A stretch of DNA of 64,000 nucleotides, taken from CALMEC01 sp031366605. GTDB lineage: Bacteria; Actinomycetota; Thermoleophilia; Miltoncostaeales; Miltoncostaeaceae. The stretch spans positions 62,001 to 126,000 of the forward strand of contig JANLOO010000022.1 of the NCBI GenBank assembly GCA_031366605.1, read 5' to 3'. The notes under the pieces are model-generated. The model did no database searches. It was given only the letters and a program-made list of their open reading frames with translations, and was not told the origin of the DNA. Made by a program: the position numbers and the translations under genes. Below, piece after piece: positions 1 to 6,918 of this stretch (its first letter is position 1; each line of letters begins with the position of its first letter).

Positions 1-236
1 CAGCCGGCCATCGCGGTCAGCGCCACGCCGATGGGGAGCCAACTGGCGATCGCTCCACCCTGGCTCCCGAGCGATCCCAGAACGAAGGCCCCGATCAGCA
101 GCGCGATCGCGACACAGATCATCGCCTCGGCGCAGGCGCCGAGCTTGCGGTGTGTGCGTGGTTCTGGGATATCGACGGTCGCCTCGCGCAACAGAGGCCC
201 TCCGGTTTCCGGTCGGGAGGACTGGTGCGTGTGCAT
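1..236 (-). CDS. Partial membrane protein, runs off the left edge
   Basis: Reverse-strand reading starting at ATG 236 stays open to base 1 (78 codons). The first 38 or so residues are polar (MHTHQSSRPETGG...). They are followed by a hydrophobic segment, ICVAIALLIGAFVLG, then a Gly/Ser turn and a second hydrophobic stretch, IASWLPIGVALTAMAG, cut by the edge. This looks like the start of a small multi-pass membrane protein transcribed away from the S4-domain gene at 315. I do not recognise a family. Start choice is uncertain because no clear ribosome binding site is visible. Confidence 0.45.
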   Translation of the reverse strand, partial: MHTHQSSRPETGGPLLREATVDIPEPRTHRKLGACAEAMICVAIALLIGAFVLGSLGSQGGAIASWLPIGVALTAMAG

Positions 237-314
237 CGGCGTCGTGCAGACAGAACATGAGGGTTTTGCTGCAATGCTTGGGCAACACCGAAGTGTGAGG
301 GCGGTTTGGGACGC

Positions 315-698
315 ATGGAGCGAGTGCGAATCGACAAATGGTTGTGGGCGGCGCGGTTCTTCAAGACCCGCAGCGCCGCGACCGAGGCGGTCAACGGCGG
401 GCGCGTCCACGTCAACGACGTGCGCGCGAAGCCGGCCAAAGAGGTCGTCATCGGCGATACGGTCGCCCTGACGGTGGCTGACGTACCGTGGATCGTCGTC
501 GTCCGCGGGATCGCTGACAAGCGTGGGTCAGCCGCGGTTGCATCAACCCTCTACGTGGAGACCGCCGCGTCACGTGCTGAGCGCGAGAAGCGAAGTGCCG
601 AGCGCCGCTTCGCCAGACCGATGGGCGCCGACCTGGGCGAGCGCCCGACCAAACGTGACCGGCGACGCATCGACGACGTGCGGGGGCGGCGCGGTTAG
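315..698 (+). CDS. S4-domain RNA-binding protein (Hsp15-like)
   Basis: 127 residues. The N-terminal S4 fold is clear: MERVRIDKWLWAARFFKT, then the GGRVHVND turn and AKPAKEVVIGDTVAL, the usual helix-loop-strand surface that binds structured RNA in Hsp15 (HslR) and related proteins. The C-terminal 45 residues are very rich in Arg and Lys (SAERRFARP...TKRDRRRIDDVRGRRG), consistent with rRNA or stalled-50S binding as known for Hsp15. An in-frame TTG at 306 would add three residues; ATG 315 is preferred because family members begin MRLDKWLW. It is divergent from the membrane protein to its left. Confidence 0.85.
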   Translation: MERVRIDKWLWAARFFKTRSAATEAVNGGRVHVNDVRAKPAKEVVIGDTVALTVADVPWIVVVRGIADKRGSAAVASTLYVETAASRAEREKRSAERRFARPMGADLGERPTKRDRRRIDDVRGRRG

Positions 699-735
699 GG
701 GCTTCGCCGTCCGCCGCTCATGTAATTCTCCGCAA

Positions 736-1281
736 ATGAGACTGGACGAGATCCGTACATCCCTCCGCATCGACGAACTCCGCGACAAGGTCAAGGGCGA
801 CGGCCAGTCCCTGCCACCCATGGCGTCCCCGCGGGCGATCGGCATGGCGGCGTTGGGTGGTGTGCTCGCGATTGCCGTCGTCGCCGGGCTGACGCAAGGG
901 TTCGACAAACTCTTCATCATCGGATCGTTTGGTGCGACGTGTGTGCTGGTCTTCGGTTTTCCTGATGTCCCGTTCTCGCAGCCGCGCAACGTGGTCGGCG
1001 GGCACTTCCTCAGCACGCTGATGGGATTGATCTTCCTCCACGTCTTCCACCCCCACTGGTGGTCGGTGGCCCTCGCGGTCGGGGCGGCGATCGCGGTGAT
1101 GATGGCGACTCGGACGGTTCACCCGCCCGCAGGATCAAACCCGGTCATCGTCGTGCTCGGCACGTCGGGAGATTGGGACTTGCTGTGGTTCCCCACGTTG
1201 TTCGGTGCGATCATGGTCGTCCTGGTCGCATTGCTCTACAACAACATGACCCGGGACGCGCGGTACCCAAAGTACTGGTGA
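736..1281 (+). CDS. HPP family membrane protein
   Basis: 181 residues with four or five hydrophobic segments (about residues 33-55, 58-75, 92-108, 115-132 and 152-172). The family-defining HPP motif is present in TVHPPAGSNPVIVVLG, and the SFGATCVLVFGFP segment matches the conserved first half of the HPP domain (PF04982). HPP proteins are inner-membrane proteins; some act in nitrite transport in plastids and cyanobacteria, but the bacterial role is mostly unknown. ATG 736 is chosen because it gives a natural polar N-terminus; the open frame extends further upstream into the S4 gene without family support. Confidence 0.85.
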   Translation: MRLDEIRTSLRIDELRDKVKGDGQSLPPMASPRAIGMAALGGVLAIAVVAGLTQGFDKLFIIGSFGATCVLVFGFPDVPFSQPRNVVGGHFLSTLMGLIFLHVFHPHWWSVALAVGAAIAVMMATRTVHPPAGSNPVIVVLGTSGDWDLLWFPTLFGAIMVVLVALLYNNMTRDARYPKYW

Positions 1282-1309
1282 CCCGCCGGGGAATGCCGTG
1301 AGGGGCGTC

Positions 1310-1315
1310 TATACT
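1310..1315 (+). promoter_or_regulatory. -10 element of the tRNA-Gln promoter
   Basis: TATACT lies 14 bases before the first base of the mature tRNA, in otherwise GC-rich sequence. This fits a sigma-70 -10 hexamer with transcription starting at about 1322. No convincing -35 is seen at 17 bases spacing. Confidence 0.6.
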
Positions 1316-1328
1316 CACGCCGCTCCGA

Positions 1329-1402
1329 TGGGGCGTAGCCAAGTGGTAAGGCAGCGGGTTTTGGTCCCGCCATCGGGGGTTCGAATCCTCCCGCCCCAAC
1401 CA
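1329..1402 (+). tRNA. tRNA-Gln (anticodon TTG)
   Basis: A full cloverleaf can be drawn. The acceptor TGGGGCG pairs with CGCCCCA and the D stem GCC pairs with GGC. The anticodon stem GCGGG/CCCGC encloses the loop TTTTGGT, which holds TTG. The T arm is GGGGG-TTCGAAT-CCTCC. The discriminator is A and CCA is encoded. The 74-base gene sits between the HPP gene and glmU and reads in the same direction. Confidence 0.97.
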
Positions 1403-1435
1403 TTCATCTGACGCATGCAGGGGGAACGCACAGTC

Positions 1436-2827
1436 ATGAGCATCGGGGCCGTCGTGATGGCCGCAGGGCAGGGCACACGCATGAAGTCCGCGCTGCCCAA
1501 GGTGCTGCACGAAATCGCGGGACGGCCGCTGGTCGCATGGGTGCTCGATGCCCTGGCCGGGGTCAAGGTCGACCACACGGTGGTCGTCGTCGGGCACGGG
1601 GCCGACGCGGTGCGGGGCGTGCTCCCAGCCGGGTGCAAGGTCGCTCTGCAGCGCGAGCAGCACGGGACCGGCCATGCGACCCAAGTGGGTTTGCGCGTAC
1701 TCGATCGGTCGTGTGACACGGTGATCGTCCTGTCCGGCGACACCCCGCTGCTTGAGCGCGATCTCCTCAAGGGCCTTGTTCGCACTCACCGGCGGGCCGG
1801 CCGTGCCGCGACGCTCGTCAGCGCGGTGCTCGACGATGGCTCCCGCTACGGGCGCGTCATCCGGGGCACCACCGGGGTCCGCATCGTCGAGGCGCGGGAT
1901 GCCTCGGCGACCGAGCTGGCGGTCCAGGAGATCAATGCCGGTCTCTATGTCTTCGATCGCGCCGAGCTCGAGCGCGCGCTGCGTCGCGTCGGCCGTGACA
2001 ACGCCCAAGGCGAGGTCTATCTGCCCGATGTGTTGCCGCTGCTCAACGGTCCGGTCGGAGTCATGATCTCGCCGGACCCGGATGTCGTGCTGGGCGTCAA
2101 CAGCAGGACGGATCTGGCCGAATGCGGCGCGATCATCCAGGACCGCCTCCGGGAGCGGTTGATGGTCGCGGGCGTCGGGATGCCCGACCCCCAGGCCGTC
2201 TACGTGGACGCGGACGTCACGGTCGGCGCCGACACCGTTCTGCACCCCGGCACCCACCTGCAGGGCGAAACCCACATCGGCGCCGGGTGCCAGATCGGAC
2301 CCAACGTCGTCGCCCGCAACTGCATCATCGGGGCGGGGACGACCGCCTTGTTCGCGCACATGTCCGATTCGGCAATCGGAGCGAGCTGCCAGATCGGTCC
2401 GTTCGCCTACCTGCGCCCGGGCGTGACGGTCGATGACGGTGGCAAGGTCGGCACGTATGTCGAGGTCAAGAACACGCGGATCGGCAAGAAGGCCAAGGTG
2501 CCGCACCTCTCGTACATCGGCGATGCCGACATCGGGGACGGCACCAACATCGGCGCCGGCAACATCACGGCCAACTACGACGGTTTCCGCAAACACCGCA
2601 CGACGATCGGAGCGGGGGTCAAGACCGGGTCCGACTGTGTGTTCGTCGCACCCGTTAGCATTGGCGACAGGGCGATGACGGCGGCGGGATCCATTCTGAC
2701 CCATGACGTGCCGGCGGGTGCGCTCGGCATCGCTCGGGCACGGCAGGAGAACTTGGAAGGCTTCACCAAACGTGCCGAGGCCAAGGCGCGCGCGGCGATG
2801 AAACGCGACGGCAAGGGGAGCCGATGA
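1436..2827 (+). CDS. glmU: Bifunctional GlmU: GlcN-1-P acetyltransferase / GlcNAc-1-P uridyltransferase
   Basis: 463 residues, normal family length. It makes UDP-GlcNAc for peptidoglycan in the cytoplasm, in two steps. The N-terminal pyrophosphorylase domain (about 1-230) has the nucleotide-binding loop AAGQGTRMKSALPKVLH and the substrate segment QEINAGLYVFD. The C-terminal left-handed beta helix (about 250-450) shows hexapeptide repeats (IGAGCQIGPNVV, IGDGTNIGAGNI) and the acetyltransferase region GKVGTYVEVKNTRIG plus NYDGFRKHRT. The start at ATG 1436 is set by the AGGGGGA ribosome binding site about 10 bases upstream; an upstream in-frame ATG (1415) has none. Its stop overlaps the prs start (ATGA). 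Confidence 0.97.
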   Translation: MSIGAVVMAAGQGTRMKSALPKVLHEIAGRPLVAWVLDALAGVKVDHTVVVVGHGADAVRGVLPAGCKVALQREQHGTGHATQVGLRVLDRSCDTVIVLSGDTPLLERDLLKGLVRTHRRAGRAATLVSAVLDDGSRYGRVIRGTTGVRIVEARDASATELAVQEINAGLYVFDRAELERALRRVGRDNAQGEVYLPDVLPLLNGPVGVMISPDPDVVLGVNSRTDLAECGAIIQDRLRERLMVAGVGMPDPQAVYVDADVTVGADTVLHPGTHLQGETHIGAGCQIGPNVVARNCIIGAGTTALFAHMSDSAIGASCQIGPFAYLRPGVTVDDGGKVGTYVEVKNTRIGKKAKVPHLSYIGDADIGDGTNIGAGNITANYDGFRKHRTTIGAGVKTGSDCVFVAPVSIGDRAMTAAGSILTHDVPAGALGIARARQENLEGFTKRAEAKARAAMKRDGKGSR

Positions 2828-3852
2828 TCACGACCGAGGGGCGCATGAAGACGACGGTCAACCGGGACGACGCCAGACGGATGATGGTGTTCGCGGGCCG
2901 CTCGAGCCTTGCGCTGGGAGAGGACATCGCGAAGCGCCTCGACATCGATTTGGGCAGTATCGACGTCAAGACGTTCGCCAACGGCGAGATCTATGCGCGG
3001 TTCATCGAGAGCATCCGCGGCGCCGACGTGTTCTTGGTGCAGTCCACGTGCAGCGTGTTCAACGGCATTCGCCAGAGCGTCAACGACAGCCTGGTCGAGC
3101 TGTTGATCATGATCAACGCCGCCAAGCTCGCGTCCGCCCGGCGCATCACGGCGGTCATGCCGTGGTACGGCTACTCCCGCCAGGACAAGAAGTCCGCGCC
3201 GCGCGAGCCGATCACCGCCAAGATGGTCGCCGACATCCTGCAGGCCGTCGGCGTGGACCGCGTGCTGACGATGGACCTGCACGCCGGTCAGGTTCAGGGC
3301 TTCTTCAACATCCCGGTCGACCACATGACCGCCGGGCCGATCCTGGCCCAGTACTTCCAGGACCTTCCCGAGATCCGCGGTGAGCGCCTGGTCGTGGTGT
3401 CGCCCGACGCCGGTCGCGCCAAGCTCGCCAACCACTTCGCCGAGAAGCTGGGGGCGTCGCTCGCCGTGTTGACCAAGCAACGCCCGGAGCACAGCGAGGT
3501 CGAGATGACCATGCTGATCGGTGACGTCTCGGGCAAAGTCGCGATCATGGTCGACGACATGATCGACACGGCCGGGACGCTCGTGGAAGGCGCAAAGAAG
3601 GTCCGCGAGCACGGTGCTGTCAAGGTCTACGCAGCCGCGACTCACGGGCTGTTCTCGCCGCCCGCGTTCGAGCGCCTTGAGCGCTGCGACCTCGCGGGGC
3701 TGATCGTCACGGACACGGTGCCGCTGCGCGAAGGCGCCCCGGGGATCATCAAGCAGCTCCCTGCCGGCCAGATTCTCGCCGACTGCATTCACAACGTGTT
3801 CCACGACGAGTCCGTCAGCGACGTCTTCGAGGGCGAAAACCAACTCTTCTGA
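2824..3852 (+). CDS. prs: Ribose-phosphate pyrophosphokinase (PRPP synthetase)
   Basis: 342 residues. It transfers pyrophosphate from ATP to ribose 5-phosphate to make PRPP for nucleotide, histidine and tryptophan synthesis. Visible signatures are the FANGEIYARF loop, the ATP-binding PWYGYSRQDKKSAPREPI stretch, the catalytic flexible-loop region VVSPDAGRAKLANHFA, and the PRPP-binding motif IMVDDMIDTAGTL near residue 240. The first codon overlaps the glmU stop as ATGA, so the two are translationally coupled; glmU-prs is a widespread actinobacterial pair. An alternative start at ATG 2845 would remove seven non-conserved residues. Confidence 0.97.
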   Translation: MITTEGRMKTTVNRDDARRMMVFAGRSSLALGEDIAKRLDIDLGSIDVKTFANGEIYARFIESIRGADVFLVQSTCSVFNGIRQSVNDSLVELLIMINAAKLASARRITAVMPWYGYSRQDKKSAPREPITAKMVADILQAVGVDRVLTMDLHAGQVQGFFNIPVDHMTAGPILAQYFQDLPEIRGERLVVVSPDAGRAKLANHFAEKLGASLAVLTKQRPEHSEVEMTMLIGDVSGKVAIMVDDMIDTAGTLVEGAKKVREHGAVKVYAAATHGLFSPPAFERLERCDLAGLIVTDTVPLREGAPGIIKQLPAGQILADCIHNVFHDESVSDVFEGENQLF

Positions 3853-4048
3853 GGCACTGCCGGTGGCGAGCGCCGCGCGGCACAATCGCGTCTCATGTCA
3901 CCGTTTTTGGCACTCCGGCTCGGGAGGCGCGGAATGGCGCCAGGCCGCGTGGACAACCCGTGTGGAGCGTCGTTGCAGCGAAATGCATCTGACCGCGCCA
4001 CGTCCGAGGACGCGGCTGCGCGTCCAGGGCTCTGGAGCGCAGGAGGTT
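3853..4048. other. Convergent intergenic region between prs and mreB
   Basis: 196 bases between two genes that face each other. Open frames here are short and continue as antisense of mreB; I see no gene and no strong terminator hairpin with a T tract. Confidence 0.5.
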
Positions 4049-5056
4049 TCAGTGCAGAAAGCGGTGTCTTCTGCGAGCCTGCGCGCTCTTGCCGATCACC
4101 GCGAGCTCCTGCAACGAGTGTCCGGCACCGATCACCACGCAGGTGAGGGGCGACTCGGCGACCCGGACCGAAAGCCCGGTCTCCTCGCGCAGTCGCGCGT
4201 CCAAGCCGACCAGGAGCGCCCCGCCGCCGGCAAGCACGATGCCCAACTCCACGACGTCGCCGGCCAGCTCCGGCGGCGTGCGCTCGAGCGTCTCCTTGAG
4301 GGCCTCGACGATCCGACGGACCGGGTCAGCGATCGCCGCGCGCACCGCGGCCCCGGAGAGCAGCACGGACCGCGGCAGGCCGCTTGAGAGGTCCCGCCCC
4401 CGGATCTCGGTCTGCGCATCGTCGCGCACCGGCGCGGCCGAGCCGATCGCGAACTTCACCTCCTCGGCGCTCTGGAGGCCGATGGTCATCCCGTGCTCAC
4501 GCCGGATGTGAGCGACGATGGCCTCATCCATCGCGTCGCCGCCGACCCGCAGCGACTGCGAGGCGACCATGCCCCCCAGCGAGATCACCGCCATCTCGCT
4601 GGTGCCCCCGCCGACATCGACGATCAGGCTGCCGGTCGGCTCGGCGACGGGCAACCCGGCCCCGATCGCCGCCGCCATCGGCTCCTCGATGAGGAACGCC
4701 TCGCGCGCACCGGCATTGCGGGTGGCCTCTTCGACCGCCCGCCGCTCCACCCCGGTCAGTCCCGAGGGCACGCACACCACCACCCGCGGGTAGGCCAGCC
4801 GGCGCGGGTCCGCCTTGCGGATGAAGTGGCGCAGCATCTGCTCGGTGATCTCGAAGTCGGTTATCACACCGTCCTTGAGGGGGCGCGTGGCCGTGATGTG
4901 GGCCGGCGTGCGCCCCAGCATGCGCTTGGCCTCGATGCCCACCGCGTAGACCTCGTTGGTGCGCTCGTCGATGGCCACCACCGACGGCTCGAAGAGGACC
5001 ACGCCGCGCCCAGCCACGTACACCAGCGTGTTGGCGGTGCCGAGATCGACAGCCAT
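4049..5056 (-). CDS. mreB: MreB/Mbl-type bacterial actin
   Basis: 335 residues from ATG 5056. MreB polymerises under the membrane and guides cell-wall synthesis. The actin-fold nucleotide motifs are clear: phosphate-1 DLGTANTLVYV at the N-terminus, connect-1/IEEPMAAAIGAGLPV near residue 140, phosphate-2 LIVDVGGGTSEMAVI near 160, and the adenosine motif GIVLAGGGALLVGLD near 290. The usual MreB N-terminus has about ten more residues, including a membrane-binding hydrophobic patch. The open frame does continue upstream through RLLGLGGPRRPD, which resembles that patch, but offers only a GTG much further up, so the true start may be upstream or non-standard. No mreC, mreD, pbp2 or rodA lies nearby; the gene stands alone between prs and the ArsR remnant. 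Confidence 0.9.
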   Translation of the reverse strand: MAVDLGTANTLVYVAGRGVVLFEPSVVAIDERTNEVYAVGIEAKRMLGRTPAHITATRPLKDGVITDFEITEQMLRHFIRKADPRRLAYPRVVVCVPSGLTGVERRAVEEATRNAGAREAFLIEEPMAAAIGAGLPVAEPTGSLIVDVGGGTSEMAVISLGGMVASQSLRVGGDAMDEAIVAHIRREHGMTIGLQSAEEVKFAIGSAAPVRDDAQTEIRGRDLSSGLPRSVLLSGAAVRAAIADPVRRIVEALKETLERTPPELAGDVVELGIVLAGGGALLVGLDARLREETGLSVRVAESPLTCVVIGAGHSLQELAVIGKSAQARRRHRFLH

Positions 5057-5244
5057 GTCCGGGCGACGCGGGCCGCCGAGCCCAAGAAGTCGCGACCGTC
5101 TCCCGCCCAGGCCAACCCCCTCGGCCCGAGCTCCCTCACCCCCCTGTTCAACCACCCAGCCGATCCGTCCCACCTGGCCTTCCGCGCCGATAGCCCCCCG
5201 ACTGTACGCTCGTCGAACGCCTTTCGGTTCGCCGGGCCGTTCTG

Positions 5245-5382
5245 TCACGTGGGACCCATGCCCCTACGATCATCGTGCGGGCGACAGCCTCGGTCAGACG
5301 AGAGCAGCAGCTCGACGACAGCTCGCCGATTCGCTTCGCCGAGCGCGTCGAAGGCCTCTCCGTACAACGCCTCGTGCGACAT
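5245..5382 (-). pseudogene. Truncated ArsR-type regulator remnant
   Basis: ATG 5382 opens a 45-codon reading beginning MSHEALYGEAFDALGEANRR and then AVVELLLSSDRG. That matches the first helices of ArsR-family repressors (typically ...ALADPTRRAILELL...), after which the frame turns into non-family sequence and stops at TGA 5245. The winged-helix recognition helix is absent. ArsR genes commonly sit next to SRPBCC (AHSA1-like) genes, and an SRPBCC gene lies at 5770, so this is read as the broken 5' end of the former regulator. The operator-like repeats at 5393-5426 lie directly in front of it. Alternatively it is a chance open frame. Confidence 0.45.
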
Positions 5383-5392
5383 CCACACGATA

Positions 5393-5426
5393 GTAACTGG
5401 TCTGTTACGGTAACGTGATTGTTACC
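5393..5426. promoter_or_regulatory. Paired GTAAC inverted repeats, probable operator
   Basis: Two adjacent inverted repeats share the same half-site: GTAAC-TGGTCT-GTTAC (5393-5408) followed at once by GGTAAC-GTGATT-GTTACC (5409-5426). Both have six-base spacers. They sit between the divergent ArsR remnant (start 5382) and the monooxygenase-like gene (start 5449), the position expected for an autoregulatory operator covering both promoters. Confidence 0.65.
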
Positions 5427-5448
5427 GATGGACATGACGGAGGGCAAC

Positions 5449-5754
5449 ATGAAGCAGGTTGTCGTGCAATACCGCGTCAAGCCCGACAGGGCCGAAGAGA
5501 ACCAGCGTCTCGTCGAGAAGGTCTTCGAGGAACTCAACGACCGCGACCCGGGAGGTCTCCGGTACGCGACGTTCCGTATGGCCGACGGCGTCAGCTTCAT
5601 GCACGTGGCCGTCATCAACGACCCGACCGCGAATCCGCTCGGGGAGACCGCCGCTTTCGCCGAGTTCCAAGGCGAGTTGGCCGACCGCTGCGACATCCCG
5701 CCGGCCCCGAGCGACACGACGGTTGTAGGCTCCTACCGCTTCTTCGCGGACTGA
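5449..5754 (+). CDS. Small antibiotic-biosynthesis-monooxygenase-like (dimeric alpha-beta barrel) protein
   Basis: 101 residues. The pattern MKQVVVQYRVKPDRAEENQR, a helix (LVEKVFEELND), then strands LRYATFRMADGVSFMHVAV and a closing region VVGSYRFF is that of ABM-like ferredoxin-fold proteins, which bind small aromatic or haem ligands or act as stress proteins. No catalytic residues can be assigned. The start at ATG 5449 is supported by GGAGGG five bases upstream; an in-frame TTG at 5419 lies within the operator. It is followed nine bases later by the SRPBCC gene and probably forms an operon with it. Confidence 0.65.
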   Translation: MKQVVVQYRVKPDRAEENQRLVEKVFEELNDRDPGGLRYATFRMADGVSFMHVAVINDPTANPLGETAAFAEFQGELADRCDIPPAPSDTTVVGSYRFFAD

Positions 5755-5769
5755 CGGAGGAACGTGGAA

Positions 5770-6195
5770 ATGACGTCCTACCAAGCGAGTGCGACAATCG
5801 CGGCCAGCCCCGAGGAGATCTGGGCGATCCTGACCGACGCGCCCGGCCTCTCGACGTGGCAGTCCGGAGTCGTGCGGGCGGAGGGCCGTATCGCCCCGGG
5901 GGAGAAGATCAAGGTCGTCTCCGAGGCCAACCCGAAGCGCGCCTTCCCGGTCAGGGTGATCGAGTTCACGCCCGGCAGGTCGATGACCTGGATGGGCGGG
6001 ATGCCGCTCGGGCTATTCAAGGGCGTGCGCACCTTCAGGCTCACCCCCCAAGGCGACGGCACCACGCGCTTCGACATGCGCGAGGAGTACACAGGCCCGC
6101 TCCTGCGCATGATCGGGAGGTCGATGCCGGACCTCCAGCCATCGTTCGACACGTTCGCCAACGGGCTGAAGGCGAAAGCGGAGCGCGCAGGCTAG
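5770..6195 (+). CDS. SRPBCC-family (START-like) protein
   Basis: 141 residues. The N-terminal strand and helix YQASATIAASPEEIWAILTD, followed by WQSGVVRAEGRIAPGEKI and the closing amphipathic helix (SFDTFANGLKAKAER), are typical of the polyketide-cyclase/AHSA1 group, which form a hydrophobic ligand pocket. The ligand is unknown. GGAGG at 5756-5760 with nine bases spacing selects ATG 5770 over a GTG at 5764. Together with the gene before it and the operator in front, it looks like a small detoxification or stress operon formerly under ArsR control. Confidence 0.8.
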   Translation: MTSYQASATIAASPEEIWAILTDAPGLSTWQSGVVRAEGRIAPGEKIKVVSEANPKRAFPVRVIEFTPGRSMTWMGGMPLGLFKGVRTFRLTPQGDGTTRFDMREEYTGPLLRMIGRSMPDLQPSFDTFANGLKAKAERAG

Positions 6196-6623
6196 GGATC
6201 TGCGCCGACACTTGCTGGGACGGGCGACACGGCCGCCGATCTCGATCTCCTGCAACAGACGGGTGCATTGGTCAAAGCCGAACTTGATTCGTCGGAACGC
6301 ACGAGACAACCGTGTCCAACCGGCTGGCGGCGCGCGCGGGAATACTCGAGGCGGCGCGAGACCTTGGCAGGCGTACAGGCCCCCAAGCGGCTACTGGCCG
6401 AGCATTTCCTCTTCGAGGTGGCAGCGAGCGAAGTCGAAGGCGCTTGAGCCGAGGCGTCGTTCGCCGATCCGGGGACGCCTCGCACCGATCAGCTGAATGC
6501 GGCGTGGGACGAGCGTCTTGTGCTGGGTCCGGCCTGCGGAGTGCTGGACGCCAAGGGTGATCACCGGAGGTGGCCGACGGCCGATCACCCGGCTGTCGGG
6601 CCACTCGCTCGCGACCCGAGGAA
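6196..6623. other. Intergenic region without a credible gene
   Basis: About 430 bases before the hip operators. Open frames on both strands are arginine-rich and show no domain pattern or ribosome binding site. A decayed gene cannot be excluded. Confidence 0.4.
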
Positions 6624-6641
6624 TGTACGAATATCCATACA
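6624..6641. promoter_or_regulatory. Upstream hipB operator copy
   Basis: TGTACGAATATCCATACA is an imperfect palindrome with TGTA/TACA ends. The same 18-base pattern recurs 37 bases downstream with the core CGAATAT unchanged. Position and arrangement fit autorepression by the HipB-like antitoxin. Confidence 0.6.
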
Positions 6642-6660
6642 TTGCGCCGCACCGTGATAA

Positions 6661-6678
6661 TGTCCGAATATGAGTACA
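6661..6678. promoter_or_regulatory. Downstream hipB operator copy overlapping the start codon
   Basis: TGTCCGAATATGAGTACA matches the copy at 6624-6641 at 14 of 18 positions. It covers the hipB initiation codon (6670-6672), so a bound repressor would block both transcription and start-site access. Confidence 0.6.
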
Positions 6679-6918
6679 TCGGGTGAATTCGAGGAGCAAC
6701 CTTTCCGGGTGTACTCCGCGGGGTCGATCGGCGCGGCGATTCGGCATTACCGCACAGAGGCCGGGCTGACTCAGGCGGAGCTCGCCGAGCGGTGCGGGAT
6801 CACGCGTACGTACCTGTCGGGTCTCGAACAGGGGAGCGAGACGGAGCAGCTCAAGCGGATTCTCGCGATCCTGAGTGCCCTTGGGGTACGGGCCTCGCTC
6901 CGCCACGAGGATTGGTAG
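6670..6918 (+). CDS. hipB: HipB-like XRE-family antitoxin
   Basis: 82 residues, almost entirely one Cro/C1 helix-turn-helix: IGAAIRHYRTEAGLTQAELA followed by ERCGITRTYLSGLEQGSE and a dimerisation helix LKRILAILSALGV. In HipBA modules this protein binds the operator as a dimer and holds the HipA kinase inactive. The start overlaps the second operator copy. The stop overlaps the hipA GTG by one base (TAGTG), so the pair is one transcription and translation unit. Confidence 0.85.
   Translation: MSTSGEFEEQPFRVYSAGSIGAAIRHYRTEAGLTQAELAERCGITRTYLSGLEQGSETEQLKRILAILSALGVRASLRHEDW

Noticed and set aside
1211..2704. 497-codon open frame on the minus strand opposite glmU
   Set aside because: Composition is Asp/Arg/Val-rich as expected for antisense of a GC-rich gene; glmU on the plus strand has full family motifs.
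6312..6560. 82-codon plus-strand frame between the SRPBCC gene and hipB
   Set aside because: Arginine-rich, no ribosome binding site, no family pattern.
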